Below are positions 43,588 through 54,975 of a stretch of 64,000 bases of DNA, one piece after another. The first letter of the stretch is position 1. Each line of letters opens with the position of its first letter. The notes beneath the pieces were generated by a model, which worked only from the letters and a program-made list of their open reading frames with translations, had not been told where the DNA came from and did not search any database. Origin of the DNA: Xiphydria camelus (Eukaryota; Arthropoda; Insecta; Hymenoptera; Xiphydriidae); contig OY783194.1 of NCBI GenBank assembly GCA_963678675.1, forward strand, positions 22,050,278 through 22,114,277, given 5' to 3'. The translations under genes and the position numbers were made by a program.

Positions 43588-44640
43588 ACATACCAATACA
43601 TTGGAAATCATTGATTTCGTTCATTCTTTGCTAATCTTAGTAATCTGTAGGGGTGACCAGGGTTAGTTGTCACAGGGGCAAATTGTCACAGTGTTAATTG
43701 TGTGAAAATTAAAAAAATAAGCTGTAGCGCCATCTACCCAATAATTTGTTAAATATCTAAGAATGGTCCTACGGAGTTTGAAAATTATTCGCATCAGTAT
43801 GTGCTATCAATTGAAAAATAAGTGTTTTTAGCGTATCGAAGTATATGTAAATTTCAACGATATCAGATATTGTATTTTACTCGAGTTACTCTTAATTGTA
43901 AATTAAGGATACAAGGTATAGCTTGTAGTAGAGATAATAGCATATGGCATGGCGCTCATATAATTACAATTGCTTTTACTATAAATAAACATAGGATCAA
44001 TTTAGTTAAAAATGTCGTTTGGAGCAAGTTATCATAATCTTCTATATCTTTTCTAGGTGCCATAACTTTTATATGCGTAGATAAAAGTTAATGAAAAATT
44101 ATAGTCTAGGCTAACTTCTAATGCTCTACAGAATAAACATTTCAGATCTTTTCTAAAATGGCACAGAAAAAATTATATTTCTTAGGTTAATACATACCAA
44201 TACATTGGAAATCATTGATTTCGTTCATTCCTTGCTAATCTTAGTAATCTGTAGGGGTGACCAGGGTTAGTTGTCACAGGGGCAAATTGTCACAGTGTTA
44301 ATTGTGTGAAAATTAAAAAAATAAGCTGTAGCGCCATCTACCCAATAATTTGTTAAATATCTAAGAATAGTCCTACGGAGTTTGAAAATTATTCGCATCA
44401 GTATGTGCTATCAATTGAAAAATAAGTGTTTTTAGCGTATCGAAGTATATGTAAATTTCAACGATATCAGATATTGTATTTTACTCGAGTTACTCTTAAT
44501 TGTAAATTAAGGATACAAGGTATAGCTTGTAGTAGAGATAATAGCATATGGCATGGCGCTCATATAATTACAATTGCTTTTACTATAAATAAACATAGGA
44601 TCAATTTAGTTAAAAATGTCGTTTGGAGCAAGTTATCATA
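43444..44640. repeat. 593-bp tandem duplication
   Basis: 43444-44036 and 44048-44640 are the same sequence at an offset of 604 bp, with only a few differences (e.g. T/C near 43628/44232, G/A near 43766/44370). The unit spans the flank and left part of a TA-flanked element, so it arose after that insertion. The duplicated 71-76-codon ORF (MFLAYRSICKFQRYQ...) is a by-product. Confidence 0.93.
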
Positions 44641-45204
44641 CAATCCGTGGGGCTAGTTATCACTGCTTGAATCTGCTCCGAACGTAAACCTATAATTGTT
44701 TGTCATCGTTTTCATAACGTGTATCTAAGTTTTATTAATTTATATTTTTTTTGTAGTTTCTGCTAGTGGTAACTAGATAGCCCCCCTCTGAAACGTAGAA
44801 TATCGTTACTTTAAATTTCAATCCGATTATTATATTCCTAATTTCGTACGTTTATTTAACCTACATATATACCTACTCATATCTGGATACTCATTCTTGA
44901 CTTCGACAAGAGATTGAGAATAGATATCCAGATAGTACCATAAGGATTAATTCGTGACAACTTACCCCGCTCGTTGTGATAACATGCCCAGTGATGGGGC
45001 ATGTTGTCAGACTTCACACGCACTTATAAAATATTTCTTTGCACCTAAGACATAAGATTTATGATCTTTCAAAAATTATTATTATTAATATGAATTGTTA
45101 CATAAGGAGCTATATTACAAAAAAGGAAATGGGTCGAAAGTCTACCACTAGAAAAAGAAAAAATATAAAATGTAAATTTTGTGACAACTTGCCCCGGTCT
45201 TTCC
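44254..45204. mobile_element. TA-flanked element with reiterated GTTGTCAC motif
   Basis: Left end GGGGTGACCAGGGTTAGTTG (also at 43650 in the duplicated copy); right end (reverse) GGAAAGACCGGGGCAAGTTG; both next to TA. About 951 bp. The motif CCAGGGTTAGTTGTCAC and variants recurs inside: GGGGCAAATTGTCACAG at 44279, GGGGCTAGTTATCAC near 44650, and GTGACAACTTACCCC near 44955 and its neighbour. No ORF of substance. Confidence 0.72.
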
Positions 45205-45206
45205 TA

Positions 45207-45447
45207 CTTTGCCACGCTGTCTCTTTCTTATACAGAGTACTCCACTTAATTCGGCCACCTTAAATAACTTTTTTATTTCTGAATATATAAAAAATGGTTG
45301 AAACAAAAATGCTATATGGTTCTAAGAAGCACATATTGCAATAGAATTTGGAATACTTTATTTTATCACCCTATTTATTTTCGCTATTTGTCATTTTGAG
45401 AAAAAAACATTTTTTTCGAATAAAAGTCATTTAATATTGACTAGGAC
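45207..45447. other. no gene seen
   Basis: Short AT-rich spacer between two transposons. Confidence 0.4.
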
Positions 45448-45697
45448 ATATCGTGGGCTTACTGCCAAAAGTGACCACAAGTCAAAATTTTAACTTGGTG
45501 AATTAGTCACTAAGAATACTGTTTTACACTACCAGAAAAATTGACCAAGTCATATACTCGTATTCAACTGACAAAGACTTTGTAAGTTGAATATATGACT
45601 TGGTCAATTTTTCTAGTAGTGTAAAACAGTATTCTTAGTGACTAAATAACAAATTAAAATTTTGACTTGGTTACTTTTGGCAGTAAGCCCACGATAT
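45448..45697. mobile_element. 250-bp hairpin MITE (ATATCGTGGGCTTACTGCC end)
   Basis: The ends ATATCGTGGGCTTACTGCCA and complement pair over arms of about 115 bp (GTCACTAAGAATACTGTTTT, CTTGGTCAATTTTTC). Its last 13 bases, AAGCCCACGATAT, are duplicated at 47650-47662 by the LINE inserted at its right edge. Confidence 0.85.
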
Positions 45698-46020
45698 CCC
45701 GGGTTCCCTAATCTCCGTAAAGGAGAGCGGGGAACATTGGGTGAGCTCCAACCGGGCGCGTCTCCAGGTGGCGGATAGGAGGATGGCCAGGTGACTGAAG
45801 TGGGCCCTGTTGGGGCCCATGGAAGACCCTGGTTAGCGGGTGCCATACAGCACTCCGGACGATATTAAAATCGCCTCAGGGGAGCTAAAGCCCCGCCGCG
45901 GACCAGCTCCCCAACCTAAGGCGTAAGCTATCGTACCGAAAGCTGGATGGCACTGGGATTACAGTGCAAAGAACGATGCCCTTGGGGAACAAGGCGACAC
46001 CCCATTGTATTTAGCCTTAA

Positions 46021-46653
46021 CCCCGCCGCATATTGAGAGGGAGGCGACGTAGGCGACGCAGGGCAGGGTAGACGACGCAGGGCAGGAAAAAACGCATGCT
46101 ACGCAGTGTGAGCGCATATTGGAAAGCAGTCCTGGCAGTTCTCAGTCCTGGCAGTTCTTGTTATGAAGTATTGGCGTGCGAGTGCGAATAGCAAATAATA
46201 TTATTTGGACATAGAAAGAGCTTTTTTATTTTAATCATGGCGTTGTTTCTGGACAGTTCCGAGTCAGAGTCGGACGCAGAATTTAATTGCGTGGCTTTTC
46301 AAGACACATTTATTCATTTAATCGAAATTTCAACAAAAGATTCAGAAAGTTTATACTCTAAAGACTTGTTACAGTTGTTTATTTTCAAATTTAGAGTAAA
46401 ATTTACTGTGTTAGGTCTAATTCCGCTTAAGTGATCGGCATTTCTCCACTCTCCCCTTCCGCTATAAGCCAAAAACTGCTTCGCACGCGCGCAGGAAACT
46501 GTGTCCAGGAAACTGCGCCACATAGGCACAGTCCTGAACTACCCTACTCTGTATCCCAATTCGCGCGGGTCTATTGAATTGTACAGGATACAGAAACCTG
46601 CACTGTCCTGCCCTGCGTCGCCTACATCGCCTGCCTCTCAATGTGCGGCGGGG
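46021..46653 (+). mobile_element. TTAA-flanked element (piggyBac-like), copy 1
   Basis: Flanked by TTAA (46017-46020, 46654-46657). Ends CCCCGCCGCATATTGAGAGG and (reverse) CCCCGCCGCACATTGAGAGG, followed at each end by repeats of GGCGACGCAGGGCAGG. It carries a 65-codon ORF (46237-46434) starting MALFLDSSESESDAEF and ending VLGLIPLK, with no domain I recognise. Confidence 0.75.
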
Positions 46654-46657
46654 TTAA

Positions 46658-47284
46658 ACCGATGCGGGGGGGCAGGCGATGTAGGCGACGCAGGGCAGGA
46701 CAGTGCAGGTTTCTGTATCCTGTACAATTCAATAGACCCGCGCGAATTGGGATGCAGAGTAGGGTAGTTCAGGACTGTGCCTACGTGGCGCAGTTTCCTG
46801 GACACAGTTTCCTGCGCGCGTGCGAAGCAGTTTTTGGCTTAGCGGAAGGGGAGAGTGGGGAAATGCCGATCACTTAAGCGGAATTAGACCTAACACAGTA
46901 AATTTTACTCCAAATTTGAAAATAAACAACTGTAACAAGTCTTTAGAGTATAAACTTTCTGAATCTTTTGTTGAAATTTCGATTAAATGAATAAATGTGT
47001 CTTGAAGCCACGCAATTAATTCTGCGTCCGACTCTGACTCGGAATTGTCCAGAAACAACGCCATGATTAAAATAAAAAAGCTCTTTCTATGTCCAAATAA
47101 TATTATTTTCTATTCGTACTCGCACGCCAACACTTCATAACAAGAACTGCCAGGACTGAGAACTGCCAGGACTGCTTTCCAATATGCGCTCATACTGTGT
47201 AGCATGTGTTTTTTCCTGCCCTGCGTCGCCTATCCTGCCCTGCGTCGCCTACGTCGCCTGCCTCTCAATGTGCGGCGGGGTTTA
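46658..47284 (-). mobile_element. TTAA-type element, inverted copy 2
   Basis: Nearly the reverse complement of copy 1, with the same terminal GGCGACGCAGGGCAGG repeats. Its outer end reads TGCGGCGGGGTTTACC, so one TTAA is degraded, and its inner end differs (GATGCGGGGGGGCAGGCG). The two copies form a 1.26-kb palindrome centred near 46652. It has the same 65-codon ORF on the minus strand (47064-46870: MALFLDNSESESDAEL). Confidence 0.72.
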
Positions 47285-47662
47285 CCCTCGCATGGCAGGC
47301 TCTGCGGGGGCGGACAGCTTCATTCCTGCCTACCCCATCCGGGAGGAGGGGGGCTTTTGCAAGGAGGACCCCCCCCCCCCAGGTTAAGTGCGGAGAGAGG
47401 GGCCCCCCTTCTGGTTGAACGCCTGGAGGGGCTAAAGAACCCTGTATGGAGGCCCTGGGCCCCTCGGGAGCCCTGTATTGAGACCCTGGGTGCCCCGGGA
47501 GCCCTGTATGGAGGCCCTCGGCTCCTCGGGAGTTGGGAGCAGAGGGGGGGCCCCCTTCTCTGTCTGAGTTGCCACAGAGTGTGTGGCTCGGGCACAATGG
47601 TCCATTAGAACTGAGTGCCCGGTAAATCCCTAAATTCATTCATTCATTCAAGCCCACGATAT

Positions 47663-49490
47663 GATTCATGTAACAAATTTTGAATAACAAATATTAGTTA
47701 CAAGATATGAAGCTCGTTTACACTTTCTAAAGTGCAATTTGATATTTTCATTCTTATGAATCTTATAGAACTCATAGGGACTACCAAAAAAGGGATAAAT
47801 GTATCTTTCCTATATTGTATTCTTCAACCATTGTGCGATTTATATCATATTAATTGGCAACTTGCACATTTTTTTAAATAACAAAAACAATATATAGAAT
47901 AAAAAAGAATATCCCGAAATTAAATTAAATTAAAATTTTAAAAAGCAGCAAATAACCGCGTTTACGATGTGATGTCACACCGTGCTACTTTCATGCTGCG
48001 GCAGCGGCGTCGCCTGCACTTCATATTATGAGTATCATGACGCTGTACCTTGTTGTGCTTGTAATATTCTCGAAATGGAAAACGAGTCGACTTATTATAA
48101 ATGCTGCATGACTTCGTTATGCAACAATACAAACAGGATTGCCTTGTTACGGTTAGGTTAACTGTTAAGGTTTTATCGCGATCACTAAAAATTTGTTGAA
48201 GTAATTCGTTATTTAACCGTTAAGCTCAATGATTTGCAGATTACGAGTAATAAATAAAACCATCAGACATAAAAATATACACAGTCTTTGGTTTAATACA
48301 CGCCAGTGGAGCGGGTTGCATATCGGTTGGCGCACTCCATCTGCTACGGATTCCTGTTATTCGATGGTGATACCGACAGCCAAGACTCGAACCAAATGGA
48401 AGTATCGAAAAACATTGGTCATCTCATTAGTGGTTGAATTGATAGATACCCCGATAATAGTCTCAGTATTTCTTTGTATCTTTTTCAAATAGTTAAGAAA
48501 ATAAATATAGGCAATATGCTATACTTTTTGTTGACTCATTCTGTCGCTGGTGACGGAATCCGCGACGCTGGGAATACGTTGTCATATGAAATTGAAATAA
48601 AAAGACGACTAGACTTGAGAAGAATTGTCATTAGATAAGTTGCTTTTTAATTGACCATTTTTGGTATTAACTCTATTCTAATTACTTATGAAGGATCAAT
48701 TCTTTGTGATCGTTTTATTTTTTATTTTCAGCATCGTGGACAGAAATGGGACGAACCAATTAATCGAATCAATTTTAACTCCCTACTATCAGGAATCAAA
48801 GTGGTGATGGTTTCATTATCACGAATAAAGTGATGGCAGGAAAATTGTATGAGAAAGATATCCAGATCGCGTTCAGCTTCAAGAGAATATGTTTCCACTA
48901 CTGAACCAAAGGATACAGCACATTGGCAGCCTCGCAGCCAATAAAAATTATGAAAGTAGAGGATATATATTAAATTAACTTAGAACATTTTTAATTAAAA
49001 GATTACAAAAAAAATCACCATTTACATCCCACAAAGAATGTCTTTGCAAATAACTTTTCTGAAACAATCCTACGATGTTTTGCAACTTTCGTGAACGTTA
49101 CAATGTCTCAGAAGTATTATACTTATATATTTTTCAATAAATTCACGAATATTGCAAAACATCAAAGAAACGTTTCGAAATCATTACGTCGAAAGATGTC
49201 CTCTATGAGGCACAGCTCGATAAGATTACAGCAAGAATAAAGTTAAATTGTGTGGAGTTCTTATAATTATTTTAGGAAGACCCAGAAAATCACAAGTACA
49301 GCAGAATACCAATGCTGTTACTGCAGACTCGCTGGTTTTCCGTAATCATTGATTTTTGTGCGAGAAAGAAATCCTCTAGGGTTCGCACGCGATTTGAAGT
49401 CTTTCTAGGTACAATTACACAGCAGCACGTTTATTTCCGTAACAAATTGCAAATTACACGATCATATCCACCATTTCACTATTTCAAATA
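47663..49490. other. no gene seen
   Basis: Mixed AT-rich sequence with a GC patch at 47960-48030. A trace of the 5226 hairpin arm (CTGTCGCTGGTGACGGAATC, about 48541-48562) is present. No coding signal strong enough to call. Confidence 0.45.
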
Positions 49491-49509
49491 CACTGAAAAA
49501 AAAGACTAA

Positions 49510-49885
49510 ATTTTAATCCTAAAGTGAGATTAAAAATTATACCTATAGAAGGATAATCTGAGTACGAAAGGGAAATAGAGTAAAAATTATCCAATCGGGA
49601 ATGGCTAAAAATTATCCTTCTAAAGGAGTATAACATTTATCCTTCCGAAGGATAAATTCTAACCTTCCAATGGCCAAAATTTATCCTTCTAAAGGAGTAG
49701 AAAATTTATCTTTCCGAAGGATAAATTTTAACCTTCCAATGGCCAAAATTTATCCTTCTAAAGAAGTAGAAAATTTATCCTTCCGAAGGATAAATTTTAA
49801 CCTTCCAATGGCCAAAAATTATCCTTCTACAGGAGTATAAAATTTATCCTTCCAAAGGATAATTTTTAACCTTCCAGTGAGTATA
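49510..49885. repeat. subterminal tandem repeat, ~65-bp units
   Basis: Units of the form GGCCAAAATTTATCC TTC..., AAAATTTATCCTTCCGAAGG, TAACCTTCCAAT repeat about five times. GAAGGATAA/TTATCCTTC alternate, so each unit is itself palindromic. Confidence 0.85.
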
Positions 49886-49886
49886 A

Positions 49887-49927
<41 letters not shown>

Positions 49928-49963
49928 TGTTATTATTGTTATTATTATTATTATTTACGCAAT
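49886..49963. repeat. (ATT)n microsatellite
   Basis: About 24 ATT/TTA triplets with a few interruptions. Confidence 0.95.
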
Positions 49964-50216
49964 CGTTTCGCCTAACAAAAAAAACATAAAAATCAAACTA
50001 TCTCCTTTTACTGACCCAGGTAGAAATCGTACCGAGAATTATGCTTGCTGTAAGATTTGCTTGCAAGATAGAACCTTGTCGCAATCAGCCATTTAAAAAT
50101 ACCTATTTGTCCCAAAACCAGGCAGAATGACTGGTCTTTAGAAAAAGTGCTTAGTGGGGTTTCCAGTCTTTATTTAGTTTTAAAAAATGACAAAATAAAT
50201 TGATTAATATCCAATC

Positions 50217-50497
50217 CACAGTATTGTTTTTAGTAGTTGAATAAATTTACGTATGTAAAGATTGTGGCTGATTAACTAGTAATAATTAAGCGTTTGATTA
50301 ATTGATAATTTCTGTGAATCTATTTATGTACCTATTACAATTAATATTATAAAATAAGTTGAATACAATATTGATTGTAATACATAAATAGATTCACAGA
50401 AATGATCAATTAATCAAACACTTAATTATTACTAGTTAATCAGGCACAATTTTTACATACGTAAATTTATTCAACTACTAAAAATAATACTGTGGAC
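50217..50497. mobile_element. hairpin MITE
   Basis: CCACAGTATTGTTTTTAGTA pairs with its near complement ending about 50497. Arms of about 120 bp include ATAAATTTACGTATGTAAA and GATTAACTAGTAATAATTAA. Nested in the left part of 49491-55007. Confidence 0.8.
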
Positions 50498-51565
50498 TTA
50501 TCAACCGTGATGCCTTCGGGTATAGCGTTGTTAGCGACTGTCTCGCTAGAAGTCTTGAATCGAACTATCGCATCGTGCGCCTTCCTGATGGTCCAAATTT
50601 CCGTTTAAATCGAAAAATGAGACATAATGGCGAAAACTTGGGAAAAGGTGTATTTTGATGTTATTAATGGAGGGAACATATTAAAAGAAGAATCCCCCCC
50701 CGGCGATGTGTGTAAAAAAATTATTTATTGTTGAAAAAATCGGTTCTTCGCTAATATTTTGAAAACTACGTGACCTATTGAAAAATAGTTAAGACAAAAG
50801 TTGTAGATAATAAAATTATCTACAAAAAATCTATTATACTTTTTACCCTATCTTCAATGCCTAACAAGCTAGGACCTCGAGATGAGTTGAAATGTTCAAA
50901 TATTCATAACAAATCCAAAAATTAAGATTTTTGCAATTTTCTTTTTTGTAACCCGTTTAGAACAATCTCATCATTTTTCCTAGCGAAACCAAATTTTGAT
51001 TTTCATTGTTGTTTACACATGATTGATTTTTAAAGTTTTAAATGCTTGAATTTACATAGAAATTTGCAATTAAAAATTTTTTAAATTATACCATCGTTTA
51101 TTTTGGATTGTTTCTGAATAAAAAGATAAATAGCAATTCAACGTGTCTCATCTGGTTTGGAAGATATGCTAAATTGAAAAGGAAGGAGATTTATGCGATG
51201 ATCACCACTGACTACACAAACTGTGCCAAACATATAGACGTTTGTGTGCGCGCGCTGCTGCAGTTGTCTGCGAGTGTTAGTGAGGCAGAGGGTTGGTCTC
51301 GGCGTTTCCGAGTAACTGTTCCGTTGCAGGGGATTCGTAGCATCGTGACCATGAATACCTCGCCAACCTAGTAGCCCAGGCAGTGTGCATTATCTCATTT
51401 CTATTAGCTTTTCTTTCCAGCGCCTCCTAGGTAAACGGTTCTATTTTTGGTTGATCAACAAAATTGATTCAATTTCATTGAACAGTACTTGGAGAAACAA
51501 ATTTTTGAAAATCGCGTCACGCGCGCGTTCCAAGTGTCTGGAATTGGCGTACATTATATCACCAA

Positions 51566-51634
51566 TGCTTCGATAGCGCAACGGTCAAGTTGCCGGGCTG
51601 GGAGTCTCGATGTCGTGGGTTCAAATCTCGTTGG
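51566..51634 (+). tRNA. tRNA-like sequence, copy 1 (probably not functional)
   Basis: TAGCGCAACGGTCAAGTTGC resembles an A box and D arm, and GGGTTCAAATC resembles a B box, followed by a long T run that would end Pol III transcription. A loop CTGGGAG would give anticodon GGG (Pro), but the acceptor stem is missing and the anticodon stem is weak. Most likely a tRNA-derived piece of the repeat. Confidence 0.45.
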
Positions 51635-52339
51635 TTTTTTTTTTCTTTTTTCTTTATTAACTCTTTTTTTTTCATTTGATTGCACCACTTCTTGTTATAT
51701 AAAGTGGTTTACATTACCGAATGAAATAATAGTTTCAATGTTTTTCATAGCTTTACATTATTTTCTTCCTTATTGAGGTGAACCAATATTATTTGTAACA
51801 ACAGTTGAAAACATCGTTGCATTTTTTTTACTTTTACATTTCGTCATAGGAATTTTTGGCTGCCGAAGATTTTGTTCATAATTTTGTGTGATAGTTGTCG
51901 AAAAAACATTTGAAGCACACCGTATTTTGACACCATAAGCATTTATTTTGACAAATGGGATTTTGCCACACGCACATTTACACTTTAAAAGCGTTATGGA
52001 AAAGCAAATTTCATTGTTTCATTCAGTGTTTCAAATGTTTTTTCGATAATTATCATCCAAAATCATGAACAAAATTTTCGGCAGCCAAAAATTCTCATAA
52101 CAAAATGTAAGAGCAAAAAAAATGCAACGATGTTTCCAACTGTTCTCATAAATAATATTCTGCCCTGCTAAGACAGGAAGTCGTATGTGCAAAAACATCG
52201 ATTTTTGCTTTTTTGGCTATTTGAACATATCTATGAGAAAAAATCATCTCTGAAACAGTGCTTTGAGAACAAATTTTTTGGAAAAACGCGTCGTGCGCGC
52301 GTTCCAAGTGTCTGGAATTGGCGTACATTATATCACCAA

Positions 52340-52408
52340 TGCTTCGATAGCGCAACGGTCAAGTTACCGGGCTGGGAGTCTCGATGGCGTTGGTTCAAAT
52401 CTTGTTGG
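52340..52408 (+). tRNA. tRNA-like sequence, copy 2 (palindrome centre)
   Basis: Same sequence as copy 1 with changes (TTGCC to TTACC, GTCGTGG to GGCGTTG). Flanked by T runs. Lies in the asymmetric centre of the palindrome. Confidence 0.42.
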
Positions 52409-53196
52409 TTTTTTCTTCTTCTTTGTTAACTCTTTTTTTCATTTGATTGCAACCCATTCTTGTTATAGAAAGTGGTTTACATTATCGTATAAAATAATAG
52501 TTTCAATTTTGTTCATAGTTACATTCTTTTCTCCCTCATTGAGGTTAACCAATACTGCCGTGCTAAGACAGGAAGTCGTATCTACACTTTAACACATTAC
52601 GATATGTTCAAATAGCCAAAAAAGCAAAAATCGATGTTTTTGCACATACGACTTCTTATCTTAGCAGGGCAGAATATTATTTATGAGAACAGTTGGAAAC
52701 ATCGTTGCATTTTGTTTTGCTCTTACATTTTGTTATGGGAATTTTTGGCTGCCGAAAATTGTGTTCATGATTTTGGATGATAATTGTCGAAAAAACATTT
52801 GAAACACTGAATGAAACAATGAAATTTGCTTTTCCATAACGCTTTTAAAGTGTAAATGTGCGTGTGGCAAAATCCCATTCGTCAAAATAAATGCTTATGG
52901 TGTCAAAATACGGTGTGCTTCAAATGTTTTTTCGACAACTATCACACAAAATTATGAACAAAATCTTCGGCAGCCAAAAATTCCTATGACGAAATGTAAG
53001 AGTAAAAAAAATGCAACGATGTTTTCAACTGTTGTTACAAATAATATTGGTTCACCTCAATAAGGAAGAAAATAATGTAGAACTATGAAAAACATTGAAA
53101 CTATTATTTCATTCGGTAATGTAAACCACTTTATATAACAAGAAGTGGTGCAATCAAATGAAAAAAAAGAGTTAATAAAGAAAAAAGAAAAAAAAA

Positions 53197-53265
53197 CCAA
53201 CGAGATTTGAACCCACGACATCGAGACTCCCAGCCCGGCAACTTGACCGTTGCGCTATCGAAGCA
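53197..53265 (-). tRNA. tRNA-like sequence, copy 3 (right arm)
   Basis: Mirror of copy 1, on the minus strand, identical by eye. Confidence 0.45.
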
Positions 53266-54689
53266 TTGGTGATATAATGTACGCCAATTCCAGACACTTG
53301 GAACGCGCGCGTGACGCGATTTTCAAAAATTTGTTTCTCCAAGTACTGTTCAATGAAATTGAATCAATTTTGTTGATCAACCAAAAATAGAACCGTTTAC
53401 CTAGGAGGCGCTGGAAAGAAAAGCTAATAGAAATGAGATAATGCACACTGCCTGGGCTACTAGGTTGGCGAGGTATTCATGGTCACGATGCTACGAATCC
53501 CCTGCAACGGAACAGTTACTCGGAAACGCCGAGACCAACCCTCTGCCTCACTAACACTCGCAGACAACTGCAGCAGCGCGCGCACACAAACGTCTATATG
53601 TTTGGCACAGTTTGTGTAGTCAGTGGTGATCATCGCATAAATCTCCTTCCTTTTCAATTTAGCATATCTTCCAAACCAGATGAGACACGTTGAATTGCTA
53701 TTTATCTTTTTATTCAGAAACAATCCAAAATAAACGATGGTATAATTTAAAAAATTTTTAATTGCAAATTTCTATGTAAATTCAAGCATTTAAAACTTTA
53801 AAAATCAATCATGTGTAAACAACAATAAAAATCAAAATTTGGTTTCGCTAGGAAAAATGATGAGATTGTTCTAAACGGGTTACAAAAAAGAAAATTGCAA
53901 AAATCTTAATTTTTGGATTTGTTATGAATATTTGAACATTTCAACTCATCTCGAGGTCCTAGCTTGTTAGGCGTTGAAGATAGGGTAAAAAGTGTAATAG
54001 CTTTTTTGTAGATAATTTTATTATCTACAACTTTTGTCTTAACTATTTTTCAATAGGTCACGTAGTTCTCAAAATATTAGCGAAGAACCGATTTTTTCAA
54101 CAATAAATAATTTTTTTACACACTTCGCCGGAGGGGGATTCTTCTTTTAATATGTTCCCTCCATTAATAACATCAAAACACAACTTTTCCAAAGTTTTCG
54201 CCATTATGTCTCATTTTTCGATTTAAACGGAAATTTGACTGGACTACTGACCGGGACGTACCGCAGGTAGCGAGGGCAAACGGGACTTCTGGAAATGCCC
54301 GAAATAGGTAATAACAAAGTACTCGGTCATTCCGGAGGCACTGACTTGTCATGCGCCTTCCTAGCCGAGGAGCAACATCTCCCTTCTTGGGCCTGTTACG
54401 GTTAATATAATGTTGCATCGTTTACGAACGCTAGTCATTCCATTAAAAAATGCTATGCTAAACTCCGCCAATTTTTCGAATCACCTGATTGGCAACGGAG
54501 AGACTCGAAAACGGAGAGACCTAGACGGCTTATTTTGATCCGTCCGTTAATTAACCTTTCTGAGAAAGGTGCAAAGCTGCGAGCCCATTAGCGGCCTAGA
54601 TTTTCCGAAATATAATATATAGATTGACTGACCGAAACCGACCAAGCCCGGCCGAAGGTAAATTTCAATGTACCTGCAACTGGCCGGTT

Positions 54690-54975
54690 CTGGTATATTT
54701 CTCCAACATGGGATAATTTTTATCCTTCCGTGGGATAAAAATACGTCCGCTTTGAGTCGAATTTTTAATTCAGGGACATCTGGTATATTTCTCCAACGTG
54801 GAATAATTTTTATCCTTCCGTGGGATAAAAATACGTCCGCTTTGAGTCGAATTTTTAAATTAGATCAAAAATTATCCTTCCAGGGTTTAAAATTTAACCT
54901 TCCTTAAATTAATTTTTATACTTCATAGGATAATTTTTGATCTATTTTACCTTTCGTACTCAGATTATCCTTCTA
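54690..54975. repeat. right subterminal repeats of the 5.5-kb element
   Basis: Two direct copies (about 54699-54770 and 54781-54860) of a unit with TGGTATATTTCTCCAAC, TTATCCTTCCGTGGGATAA and CGTCCGCTTTGAGTCG, then TTATCCTTC variants. They mirror the left subterminal array in motif but not in exact sequence. Confidence 0.75.

Larger units (their letters stand above)
45698..47649 (+). mobile_element. non-LTR retrotransposon (LINE), internally deleted, with nested elements
   Basis: Flanked by a perfect 13-bp target duplication AAGCCCACGATAT (45685-45697 and 47650-47662), as made by target-primed reverse transcription. It ends ...GTGCCCGGTAAATCCCTAAA with an ATTC tail (47633-47649). GC-rich 5' (45698-46016) and 3' (47285-47630) parts flank two inverted TTAA-type elements. 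It has no intact ORF: the reverse transcriptase is absent. The 3' end matches the fragment at 31193-31462. Confidence 0.8.
50594..54239. repeat. 3.6-kb near-perfect palindrome
   Basis: 50594-52230 and 52600-54239 are inverted copies with few differences. The arms keep identical mirrored ORFs (51108-51371 plus and 53723-53460 minus) and identical splice-like and T-rich stretches. A ~370-bp asymmetric centre is itself a partial direct copy of 51500-51790. Each arm holds an internal hairpin (about 51797-52145 and its mirror). The 87-codon mirrored ORF (MFLNKKINSNSTCLIW...) has no known domain. Small differences (e.g. 50695 versus 54135) argue for a real structure, though assembly error must be considered. 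Confidence 0.85.

Noticed and set aside
43822..44656. Duplicated 71-76-codon ORF as a gene pair
   Set aside because: The identity comes from the 593-bp tandem duplication of a transposon end; no domain or codon-level conservation.
49510..49885. CRISPR-like array
   Set aside because: Units are contiguous and palindromic without unique spacers, and lie at the end of a eukaryotic transposon.
51108..53723. Mirrored 87-codon ORFs as a conserved gene
   Set aside because: They are the two arms of one palindrome; identity reflects recent origin, not selection, and no domain is recognised.
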